Part shown: one piece after another, positions 1 through 7,805 of the stretch
Layout: every line of letters begins with the position of its first letter
Position numbering within the stretch: position 1 is the stretch's first letter
NCBI GenBank assembly: GCA_023150895.1
Contig: JAKLJY010000002.1
Location: 62,001-126,000 of the forward strand
Reading direction: 5' to 3'
From: Myxococcota bacterium
GTDB taxonomy: Bacteria > Myxococcota_A > Bradymonadia > UBA7976 > UBA1532
DNA length: 64,000 bases
Notes under the pieces: generated by a model
Told to the model about the DNA's origin: nothing
Databases searched by the model: none
What the model saw: the letters and a program-made list of their open reading frames with translations, nothing else
Made by a program: the position numbers and the translations under genes

Positions 1-656
1 AGACCGAGCGCTTCGCGACGACGGGGGCGAGCGCGCTCATCGAGTCGGCGGGCGTGCGGGACGGCGCGCTCACGGCCACCGTCCTGATCGAGAATCTGAC
101 GGGACACAAACTGCCGACCGGGTATCCGACGCGGCGTCTTTTCCTGGAGTGGCGGGTGCAAGGCGCCGACGGCGCGGTCCTGATCGGCGCGGGCGCCCCC
201 GACGAGCAGGGCGGCGTCGCAGGCCTTGCGGGACGCCCGATTCACCTCGACCGCGTTTCGACCCCCACCGACGTCCCCGTCTGGGGCACGGCCATGGAAG
301 ACGTCGACGGGCAGCCGACTCACCTGCTGTTGAAGGCCGCGCGCTACACGCTGGACAATCGGCTGCTGCCGCGCGGCTGGCGCGATGACCACGCCGACGC
401 GGCGATGACCCGGCCGGTCGGGGTCGACCCCGCCGACGCCGACTTCACCGCCGGCAGCGACCGGGTCCACTTCCAGCTGCCCGCGCCCGACGGGGCCGCC
501 CGCTTCGAGGTCACGCTCTGGCTCCAGGCGGCCACGCCCGAGGACCTCGGACACCTGTTCGCCGCTGGGACGGCCGCCGGCGAGCGTCTGCGCGCCGCCG
601 CCCGTCGCGCGCCGCCGCTGCCCGTCCGCCTCGCGAGCCACGCCGCCGACCTCTGA
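1..656 (+). CDS. C-terminal part of a probable multiheme cytochrome c-type protein (5' truncated)
   Basis: The reading frame is open to the left edge (first whole codon at base 3), so the start lies outside the window and about 217 residues are visible. The part seen has the run NLTGHKLPTGYPTRRLFL, then a beta-rich stretch ending in DNRLLPRGW. From memory this matches the conserved non-heme C-terminal domain that follows CxxCH repeats in multiheme cytochromes of Myxococcota and Acidobacteria. No CxxCH is present in the visible part, so heme binding cannot be shown. If the identification holds, the whole protein would be an exported electron carrier. It is convergent with the kinase gene that ends at 670, leaving a 13-base gap. 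Confidence 0.6.
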   Translation, partial: TERFATTGASALIESAGVRDGALTATVLIENLTGHKLPTGYPTRRLFLEWRVQGADGAVLIGAGAPDEQGGVAGLAGRPIHLDRVSTPTDVPVWGTAMEDVDGQPTHLLLKAARYTLDNRLLPRGWRDDHADAAMTRPVGVDPADADFTAGSDRVHFQLPAPDGAARFEVTLWLQAATPEDLGHLFAAGTAAGERLRAAARRAPPLPVRLASHAADL

Positions 657-669
657 GCGTGCGGGCGCG

Positions 670-3600
670 CTACCCTTCGAGGCGCGAGGAGAGGCGATCG
701 CAGGCCTCCACCTCGTCCGGGCGCTGAAGCGCCGTCCACTGGGCGCGGGCCATCGCCAGCGCGTTGCGCGCTCGAACGGCGTCGCCGCGCTCGGCGAGGA
801 CATCCGCCGCCCGCCGGGCGCAGCGCGCCACGTCGAGGTCGGAGAGCCCCGTCTCGGCCAGATGCGCCATGCCCTCGGTGAAGTGGTGGTCGAAGGCGGT
901 CTCGTCCCCGGTGGCCGCACAACACGGCAGAAGGCAGGCATGCACCGCCCCGATCAGGGCGCGCCGCCCCTGGCGCTGGAAGATCGACAGCGCGGCGGTC
1001 AGTTCGGCGCGGGCCTCGACCGGACGTCCGCGCTCGAGCAGGATCAATCCCAGGTTCACCTGGGGGAAGGCGGCCCCGCCCGAGCCCATGACGCGGTTGC
1101 GATGAAGCGCCTCGCGGCAGTGGGCCTCGGCGGCCTCGAGATCGCCGCGCAGGCGCGCGAGCTCGCCGAGCTCGTTCTCGCACACGGCCACCGCCAGCCG
1201 AACGCCCTGCGCATCGAGCCGGGCCCGCGCGTCGCGGAAGTGGATCACCGCCTCGTCGAGCCGGCCGGCTTGTTTGGCGAGCCGACCGAGTCCCACGGAG
1301 CAGGCACCGACCCCCTCTTCGTCCTGCGCCTGCTCGTAGTCCGCTCGGGCCATGCGGTAGGCGCGCTCCGCCACCTCCCGGGACCCGCGGGCGAGGAGAA
1401 TGTTGCCCATGGCGTGCCGAGCTTGCGCGCGGACGGCACGCTCGCCGCGCTGGCTGGCGACCTTCTCGGCGCGCTGGAGCCACTTCCACGCGGAGTCGAG
1501 GCTGCCCTGGTGTTCGTCGAGCCGCCCCATCTCCAGATAGGCCATCGCCCGGACCGCGGCCCAAGTCTCCCAGCGCGCGCCGAGGGTGGCGCGCCGCGCC
1601 CAGCGGCCGGCGTCCTCGTACTTGCCACGGAGCCGACCGAGACGCGCGAGCACGAGCCACCCCTCGCCCCAGCGGACGTCTTCTTCGGGCAGCGCAAGCT
1701 CGGTCAGCGTGCGCTCGCGCTCGATGAGCAGCGCCTCCGCCAGGTCGTACTCGCCCGCGTCGAGGCGCTCGCGTGCGCCCTGCAGCAACGGATCGAGCGC
1801 CGTCTCATGGGCGCCGGCCGCGAGCAGATGGCGACCCCGCCGCTCGGCCGCGTGACTGTACGCGCCCGATGCCAGCATGGCAGCGCAGGCCCGATGAATG
1901 GTGTGCAGTCGCCCTTGCTCGTGCGCGCGGCGCTCCAGGGCCTCGCGCAGCATGCCGTGCTGAAATGCCCAGCGCACCTCGGGCCCCTCGGCATCACAGC
2001 GCGCGAGGCGCTGCGCCAGCAGGTCGTCGACGAGCACGGAGGCGGCCTCGGTGCCGAGCTCGGCACAGACCCCGCGCCATTCGGCCGCATCGACTTCGGC
2101 ACCGAGCACCGCCGCAGCGAGCAGGGCCGTCTCGACGCCGGGCGGGTGATGCTCCAGCAGTCGCCCGATCCGCGTCGACCAGACCTCGTGCAACGTGTCG
2201 GGCAAGTCGGCGCGGGCCCCCGCGCGCAGGGTGAATCCGGCCGGTCCGGGCACCAGAATGCCCCGTTGCACCCAATCCCCGACCAGCTGCACGGCGAAGA
2301 GCGGGTTGCCGGCCGTCCGGGCGTCGACGCGGGCCGCGAGGGCATCATCGAGGCCGAGCAGTGCTTGCATCAGCGCTGGTCGCGCCGCCGGCGCGAGCGG
2401 GCCGACGTCCAGCGTGGCCAGGGTCGGGCGTTCGAGGAGACCGCCGAGCAGCTCCGCTTCCACCTCGCGTTCGGCGAGCGCCTCGTCCCGGACCGTCATC
2501 AGGACCAGCACCGGGAGCGCGTCCTCCCGACTCAGCAGATCGGCGGCGAAGTTCAGCGACGCCAGGCCCCACTGTGCATCGTCGAGCCAGAGGATGACCG
2601 GGCGCTCGGCGGCCAGGCGCGCCAGCCAGCGCCGCAGCAGGTTGTAGCCCTCCTGCGGACTGCGGAAACGGATGCGTCGGGTGCCTTCCTTGCTGAGCCC
2701 CGAAGTCGGCGAGAGCAGCTCGACCACACCCGCGGCATCGTCGGTGTCCGTCAGGCCGAGCTGGCCGAGTTCGACCTCACAGCGGGTCAGGGCCTCGATC
2801 CGGTTCAATCCGAGGCAGCGGAGGTGCCGTCCCAGCATCGGACCGACGCCGTGCGCCGGGCCGGGCGTCGGGCCGTGCACGGCGCGCAGCACCGTCGCCG
2901 CGCCCGTCTCCTGCGCCCGGATGCACAGCCACTCCGCCAGGCGACTCTTGCCGAAGCCGGACGGCCCGCGCAGGACGACGCCGCGACAATGCCGATGGTG
3001 GTCGACCTCGCGCAGCGCGCCCCAGAGCCGATCCCGCTCGGCCTCGCGACCCACGAGCGGGATGGCCCGCATGCCATAGAGCCCGAGCCCCACGTCGAGC
3101 AGGCGCACCGCGTCGGTCGGCGGGCCGTCGTGCCGCCAATCGACGGGAATGGGGGCCCGCACCGTGGGCAAGGGCATCGTCTCCAGATCCAGCACGCCGA
3201 GGCCCGGCAAGGCATCCGCGATCTCCAGGGCCGGTGGTCCGAGCGTGGCCGTCGGCGCCAGCGCAACGGGGGGCGCCGTGACCGCGAGCCCGGCGACCCC
3301 CGCCGGCGGAGCGTCGCCCGGCGCAGCGAGACGGCGCAGGGCGTAGGCCGCGTCCGCCGCGAAGGCGAAGCGTCGACGATGGTTCTTCTCGAGCAGGCGC
3401 AGCAGCCAGGCGTCGAACTCCGCCGGCACCGCGAAACGGGGGGCGAGCGCCGGCGGCGGAAGCGAAAGGTGGCCTTGCAGAATCCGGCGGACGGGTCCGC
3501 GCCCGAAGGGGACGAGTCCGGTCGTCATCTCCCAGGCCATGCAGCCGAGGGCGTACAGATCCGTCCACGGGCCATGGTCCCGCCAGCGCCCCTCGATCTG

Positions 3601-4229
3601 CTCCGGTGCCATGTAGGACGGCGTCTCCCCATCATGGCCCCCTCGCCCCGCTGCCGCGGATCGGACTCCTCGGCGTCGAGCGCGTGCGCGACCCCGAAGT
3701 CCGTGACGCGCACATCCCAAGGCCCCGCGCCCCAGAGAACGTTCTCCGGTTTGAGATCGCGGTGAAAGACCCCGTGGGCGTGGGCATGGCCGAGTGCGTC
3801 GAGCAGCGCGAGGAGGACCTCGCGCAGCGCCGGCCACGTCATCTCGTCGAGCCGGCCGCGCAGCGAGCCCCCCTCGACGAGTTCCATCGCGAGGTAGGGG
3901 AAACCGGCCTGCAGGCGTCCGCCGCTCGCGCGCTCCGCGGCATCGCTCAGCACCCCGAAGTCGTAGACCTGGACGATACCGGGGTGTTCCAGCCCGGCCA
4001 CCGCCCGGACTTCGTTCCGGAAAGCGCGCGCGTAGCGGGCGTCGCGCGTGGCCTGGCCGGTCATCGCCTTGACGGCGACGGGGATCCCCTGGCGTCGGTG
4101 GATGCCGCGCCAGACCACGCCCATGCCGCCTTCCCCGATGGGGTGCTCGAGATCGAAGGGGCCGACGGGGATCGGGCCCGCGGGTGGCGGCCCGGAGGGC
4201 CATCGGGTCTCAGTCACGGCGCGCAGCAT
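670..4229 (-). CDS. Ser/Thr protein kinase-AAA ATPase-TPR regulator, interrupted by a -1 frameshift near 3640
   Basis: The protein would be about 1187 residues. Residues ~24-290 are a Hanks kinase: glycine loop IGEGGMGVVW, VAVK lysine, HRDLKPEN catalytic loop, TDFG, then TPSYMAPEQ. Next is a STAND/AAA-type ATPase with Walker A GPSGFGKS near residue 425 and Walker B VILWLDD, then a long TPR-like helical region to the end. This order is common in myxobacterial signalling kinases. The kinase is split between two frames. The N-terminal frame runs from ATG 4229 to just past TDFGVAHALDAEESDP. The rest, starting around ETPSYMAPEQ, is in the frame shifted by -1. One missing base in the C run at 3638-3642 would join them. 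Both halves keep all expected motifs, so this is a recent mutation, a sequencing slip or programmed slippage. The upstream lipoprotein gene ends 48 bases before the start. Confidence 0.85.
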
Positions 4230-4277
4230 CGCGCAGGCCGTGGCGCGCAGGCAATGGTCAAAGGGCAGACTCGCCCT

Positions 4278-4754
4278 TCACGGGGCGGTGCAGTCGCCGG
4301 CCTCGTACAGGCGGCGTCGTGCGGCGTCGCATTCGATGCGTCGGCCGGAGACGCAGAGCGGCTGCCATGAACCCGGGCGGCAGAACTCCTCGTCGATGGG
4401 CCGACAGGCGGCCGTCCCCGTCTTGGTCGTGCAGATCGCCCCCTCGCCGCAGTCGACGGCGAGCCGATACGCCGCCTCGGGCTCGCAGGTGACGAGCAGC
4501 CCGTTCTCACAGGTCGGATTCTCCTGCGACGGCTCGCAAGGGAGCGCGGCTGCGGGCACGCACTGGGGGACCGGCGCGTCGAAGGCGCAGCGACCGGGCT
4601 CGCAGGGGGTCTCCACGACGCCCGCGTCCCCGCAGGTCAGCAAGACGTTGCCCTCGCACGTCGGGCCATCGACGGGGCACGCGCCCGCCACGGCCGCGCC
4701 CTGGCCGCAGCCCGTGAAAGCCGGGAGCGACCCTGCTAGCATGCTCGCCCTCAT
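4278..4754 (-). CDS. Small cysteine-rich lipoprotein
   Basis: About 158 residues from the ATG at 4754. The N-terminus MRASMLAGSLPAFTGC looks like a short lipoprotein signal with the lipidated Cys at residue 16. The mature part is rich in paired cysteines (CPVDGPTCEG, CEPGRC, CRPIDEEFC), which suggests disulfide-bonded repeats in an exported protein. A second ATG at 4742 has a better ribosome site (GAGG six bases upstream) but would leave an 11-residue signal with no positive charge, so the start is uncertain. It lies upstream of the kinase gene in the same direction and may be its surface partner (inference from position). The 5' end overlaps the divergent tatD start. I do not recognise the family. 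Confidence 0.65.
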   Translation of the reverse strand: MRASMLAGSLPAFTGCGQGAAVAGACPVDGPTCEGNVLLTCGDAGVVETPCEPGRCAFDAPVPQCVPAAALPCEPSQENPTCENGLLVTCEPEAAYRLAVDCGEGAICTTKTGTAACRPIDEEFCRPGSWQPLCVSGRRIECDAARRRLYEAGDCTAP

Positions 4755-5532
4755 GGACATCCGACTCATCGACAGCCACGCCCACCTCGACGGCGTGAAG
4801 TTCGCGGACGACCGCGAAGACGTCTTGCGACGGGCTCGCGAAGCGGGGGTGGTGGCCACGCTCACCATCGGGGTCGACCTCGCCTCCTCGGAACGGGCAG
4901 TGGCACTCGCCACGGCACACGACGAGCTTTATGCCACGGTCGGCGTCCATCCGCACGATGCCGCCCGCTTCGACGACGCGGACTGGCCCCGGCTGTGCGC
5001 GCTCTTCACCCACGCCAAGGTGCGGGGGGTGGGCGAAACGGGCCTCGACTACTTCTACGACTTCTCGCCTCGGGAGCGTCAGCAGGTCCTGTTTCGCCGG
5101 CAGCTCGAGCTCGCCGGTGACGTCGGACGCCCCGTCGTCATCCACATCCGGGACGCCTACGACGACGCGTTCGCGCTCATCGCCGAGGTCGGCCTCCCTG
5201 CCGGGGGCGTCGTGCACTGCTTCACGGGCGGTCCGACCGAGTGCGAGCGCGCGCTGGCGCTCGGGCTGTTCGTGAGCATTCCGGGCATCGTGACGTTCAA
5301 GAACGGCGACAGCATCCGCGCCGCCGTGCCCCTCATCCCCGACGACCGACTCCTCGTCGAGACGGACGCGCCCTACCTCGCCCCCCTGCCCCATCGGGGC
5401 CGCCGCAACGAACCAGCCTACGTCGTGGAGACGGCCCGCCGGGTCGCGGAACTCCGGGGGCAATCGCTCGCCGAGCTCGCCTCTCTTACGCGCGCGAACA
5501 CCTGTCGCCTCTTCGGCCTGCCGGCGCTTTGA
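4753..5532 (+). CDS. tatD: TatD family metal-dependent deoxyribonuclease
   Basis: 259 residues, the usual TatD length. The N-terminal metal site DSHAHLD (residues 7-13), GVHPHDA, GETGLDYFYD, VIHIRDAYDDA, VHCFTGG and the C-terminal ETDAPYLAP with HRGRRNEP are the diagnostic TatD blocks of this TIM-barrel hydrolase. The family acts as a 3'-5' DNA exonuclease in the cytoplasm and is tied to DNA repair and quality control. The ATG at 4753 gives the normal spacing to DSHAHLD. An in-frame ATG at 4741 would add four residues and has a distant GGGAG. The gene is divergent from the Cys-rich lipoprotein and convergent with the diguanylate cyclase. Confidence 0.93.
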   Translation: MDIRLIDSHAHLDGVKFADDREDVLRRAREAGVVATLTIGVDLASSERAVALATAHDELYATVGVHPHDAARFDDADWPRLCALFTHAKVRGVGETGLDYFYDFSPRERQQVLFRRQLELAGDVGRPVVIHIRDAYDDAFALIAEVGLPAGGVVHCFTGGPTECERALALGLFVSIPGIVTFKNGDSIRAAVPLIPDDRLLVETDAPYLAPLPHRGRRNEPAYVVETARRVAELRGQSLAELASLTRANTCRLFGLPAL

Positions 5533-5537
5533 GCCGG

Positions 5538-5558
5538 GCGGCCGGCGGCCGGCGGCCG
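5538..5558. repeat. Three tandem 7-bp units GCGGCCG between convergent genes
   Basis: Three perfect head-to-tail copies of GCGGCCG lie in the 37-base gap between the tatD stop and the stop of the diguanylate cyclase gene. The unit is nearly self-complementary (GGCCGGC/GCCGGCC), so a transcript from either strand could fold here. A role as a two-way terminator is possible, but there is no T tract. It may be simple GC-rich drift. Confidence 0.5.
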
Positions 5559-5569
5559 GCAGTCGTCCC

Positions 5570-6694
5570 TCACGCGGCGACGACGCAGCGGTCCCGCCCG
5601 GCCTGCTTGCCCCGCATCAACGCGGCGTCCGCGCGGCGGATCCAGTCCTCGCCGGCCTCGCCGACACGCAGCTCCGCAATCCCGGCCGACAGCGTGACGC
5701 GCAGAACGGCGCCCTGATGCTCGATGCGCTGGTCGCGGACGGCGCCCAGGCTTCGCTCGACGAGCTGGCGCGCGGCGGCCGCGGGCACGTCGGCGAGGAC
5801 GACGACGAACTCCTCGCCTCCGTATCGCCCGACGAAGTCACTGCGGCGGGGAAACGCCCGCACGAGCGTGTCCGCGATTCGCCGAAGCACGACATCCCCC
5901 GTCGGATGCCCGAAGTCGTCGTTGATGCGCTTGAAGTGGTCCGCGTCGTAGAGAACGAGCGTCGAGACCTGCTGAAACTCGTCCCGCAGGCGGAGCGCCC
6001 GGACGACGAACGCGTCGAACGCCCGCCGGTTGGCGAGCTGCGTGAGCGCGTCCGTCTGGCTCTCGCGCTGAGCCTCGCGCAGCTCCCCGTTGGCCGCGTC
6101 GAGCCGCCGGGAGAGCGTCAGAAGCTCGGCCTCCTGGCGGCGGCGACGCCCCTCGATCGTGCGTCCGATCGTGTCCACGAGCCCGACGATCTGGGCCTTC
6201 AGCGCCGACGGGGGTTCGTTCTGCACGAGGCGGACGAGTCGCTCGAGCCCCTGGCTGACCCCCGCGTCCGCGGCAACGTCTGCGGCACAGCTCGCGCGAA
6301 ACGCCTCGACGCATGCGGTCAGGCTGCCCCGCAGGTCACCGACGACGCGCCCGACCTGGCTCTGCTCCGTCTGGCGGGCGGCGACGAGGAACGTCGCGAG
6401 ACCGAGCCATTCCCGCTGCGTGCCGACCGGCGGGCCCGCCGAGCCCGGCGCAGGCGCACCGAGCGTGACGTGGCGGGCCCAGGCCTCGGCCCCTGCCCAG
6501 GGTGACGAGGCCCCGGTCGGGAGCGGGCGATCCTGAAGTGTCCGCAGCGCGCTCGCAATCGCGTCGAGCCCGGGATCCGAGGCCTCCGGACGGCCGCCCG
6601 GTGCCGGCACGGGCGAGGCCACGGGCGGCGTCGGTGCCCGGAAGTTCGGGGAGGGTGACGGCGACGAAGCGGAACCACGCGAGGACTTCCACAT
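5570..6694 (-). CDS. Diguanylate cyclase (GGDEF domain)
   Basis: 374 residues. The C-terminal ~165 residues form a GGDEF domain: DALTQLANRRAFD, YDADHFKRINDDFGHPTGD, and the active-site loop GGEEF near residue 290. RRSD sits exactly five residues before GGEEF and is the RxxD inhibitory site, so product inhibition by cyclic di-GMP is expected. The enzyme makes cyclic di-GMP from two GTP. Residues ~1-50 are Ser/Pro-rich and probably disordered. Residues ~50-205 are helical with a coiled-coil character before the GGDEF domain and resemble no named sensor I know. No membrane segment is seen, so it is likely cytosolic. It is convergent with tatD. Confidence 0.93.
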   Translation of the reverse strand: MWKSSRGSASSPSPSPNFRAPTPPVASPVPAPGGRPEASDPGLDAIASALRTLQDRPLPTGASSPWAGAEAWARHVTLGAPAPGSAGPPVGTQREWLGLATFLVAARQTEQSQVGRVVGDLRGSLTACVEAFRASCAADVAADAGVSQGLERLVRLVQNEPPSALKAQIVGLVDTIGRTIEGRRRRQEAELLTLSRRLDAANGELREAQRESQTDALTQLANRRAFDAFVVRALRLRDEFQQVSTLVLYDADHFKRINDDFGHPTGDVVLRRIADTLVRAFPRRSDFVGRYGGEEFVVVLADVPAAAARQLVERSLGAVRDQRIEHQGAVLRVTLSAGIAELRVGEAGEDWIRRADAALMRGKQAGRDRCVVAA

Positions 6695-6759
6695 GACCCG
6701 TCCATCGGCATCGTCCGGCGCCGACGCGACGGGCGGGTCCGACGGGCCTCAGAAACGCA

Positions 6760-6783
6760 AACGGCCCGCCGAAGCGAGCCGTT
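6760..6783 (-). terminator. Rho-independent terminator after the Big_2 lipoprotein gene
   Basis: Read on the minus strand, the arms AACGGCTCGC and GCGGGCCGTT pair with one mismatch around a TTCG tetraloop closed by C-G, which is an unusually stable loop. A T-containing run (TGCGTTTC) follows. It lies about 34 bases past the stop of the gene ending at 6817 and ahead of the next minus-strand gene. Confidence 0.75.
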
Positions 6784-6816
6784 GCCTTCACCGTTGCGCC
6801 ACGCGGGCGCGCCGGA

Positions 6817-7665
6817 TCACTTCACCGTGACGGCGACCTCGGCGGTCTTGCCACCGGCCTCGGAGACGGTGATCTTCGCGGCGCCCTTGGCGACGCCCGT
6901 GACGGTGCCATCGGGGCCGACCGTCGCGATCGCGGCGTCGCTGGAGGCGAAGGTGTAGGCGACGCCCTGAACCTCGGCGCCGGCGCTGTCGGTCGCCTTG
7001 ACGTTGATCTTGAAGGTCTCGCCGGCCTTGAACTCGGCCGTGGCGGCCTCGACCGCGATGGCGGCGGGGCCGGCGGCGGCGACCGTCACGTTGACCGTGG
7101 CGGTGAGCTTCTTGGCGGTGAGGGTCAGGGTGGCGTTGCCGGCGGCGACGCCCGTGACGTTGCCGGTGGCCGCGTCGACCTTGGCAATGTTCTCGTCCGA
7201 GGACTTCCACTCGATCTTGGCATCGGCGATGTCGGCGCCGGCCTCGTTCTGCACGGCCGCCTTGACCGGGAGGCTCTCGCCGACCTTGACGCTGAGGTCG
7301 ATGGGATCGGCCTTGATCGTGGTGAAGAGGGCGACGGTCACGGGCACGTTGGCCTTGACCTCACCGACGGCCACGGTGACGTTCGTGGTGCCGCTCTTCT
7401 TGCCCGCGGTGACCTCGCCGGTGGCCGAGACGGCCGCGACGTTCGCGTCGCCGGAGGCGAAGGTGAACTTCGCGTCCTTGATCTCTTCGCCCTTCTCCGA
7501 CTTGGCGACGGCCTTGAGGGCGGCCTTCTCGTCGGCGGCGTTGATGGCCACCTTGGCGGGGGTGACGTCGATCTTGCTGGGCTTGGGGGCGCAGGCCGAG
7601 AGGCCGAAGCCGGTGACGAGGGCGAGCGCGGTGAGGGACTGGAAACGGCTGATACGCACGATCAT
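6817..7665 (-). CDS. Lipoprotein with tandem bacterial Ig-like (Big_2) domains
   Basis: 282 residues from the ATG at 7665. The signal peptide ends in GLSAC, a standard lipobox with Cys at residue 25. The rest is three repeats of about 80-85 residues, each with the Big_2 pattern: a strand pair, then a block like TFASSDAAIATVGPDGTVTGVAKGAA, then an alternating Val/Thr strand. Big_2 domains are beta-sandwich surface modules found in adhesins and envelope proteins. No catalytic motif is visible. A structural or adhesive role at the outer membrane is inferred. The gene is divergent from the pseudocaspase kinase and followed by a clear terminator. Confidence 0.85.
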   Translation of the reverse strand: MIVRISRFQSLTALALVTGFGLSACAPKPSKIDVTPAKVAINAADEKAALKAVAKSEKGEEIKDAKFTFASGDANVAAVSATGEVTAGKKSGTTNVTVAVGEVKANVPVTVALFTTIKADPIDLSVKVGESLPVKAAVQNEAGADIADAKIEWKSSDENIAKVDAATGNVTGVAAGNATLTLTAKKLTATVNVTVAAAGPAAIAVEAATAEFKAGETFKINVKATDSAGAEVQGVAYTFASSDAAIATVGPDGTVTGVAKGAAKITVSEAGGKTAEVAVTVK

Positions 7666-7689
7666 GACTCCGGTGTTTGTGACGACTTG

Positions 7690-7777
7690 GCGATCCGCCA
7701 CTTTCGGATCGCGACCAACGCGGGCCGCGCTTTTACGCGCGTCGATCGGGTCGGTCAACAAAAATCTCGCGTTGGTC
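7690..7777. promoter_or_regulatory. Divergent promoter region with two perfect inverted repeats
   Basis: The 140 bases between the Big_2 lipoprotein (start 7665) and the kinase (start 7806) hold two perfect inverted repeats. GCGATCCG at 7690-7697 pairs with CGGATCGC at 7705-7712 across seven bases. GACCAACGCG at 7713-7722 pairs with CGCGTTGGTC at 7768-7777 across 45 bases. The second pair brackets a relatively AT-rich stretch (GGTCAACAAAAATC) that could hold a promoter. Operator sites for one or two dimeric regulators are the simplest reading. The regulator is not known. Confidence 0.45.
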
Positions 7778-7805
7778 CCGCGCGCGTGGTTCTCTACGGA
7801 GTCCG

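Noticed and set aside
862-3765. Long open frame opposite the Ser/Thr kinase gene
   Set aside because: The composition is typical of the antisense of a GC-rich gene, with no motif and no ribosome site. The minus-strand protein has full kinase, ATPase and TPR signatures.
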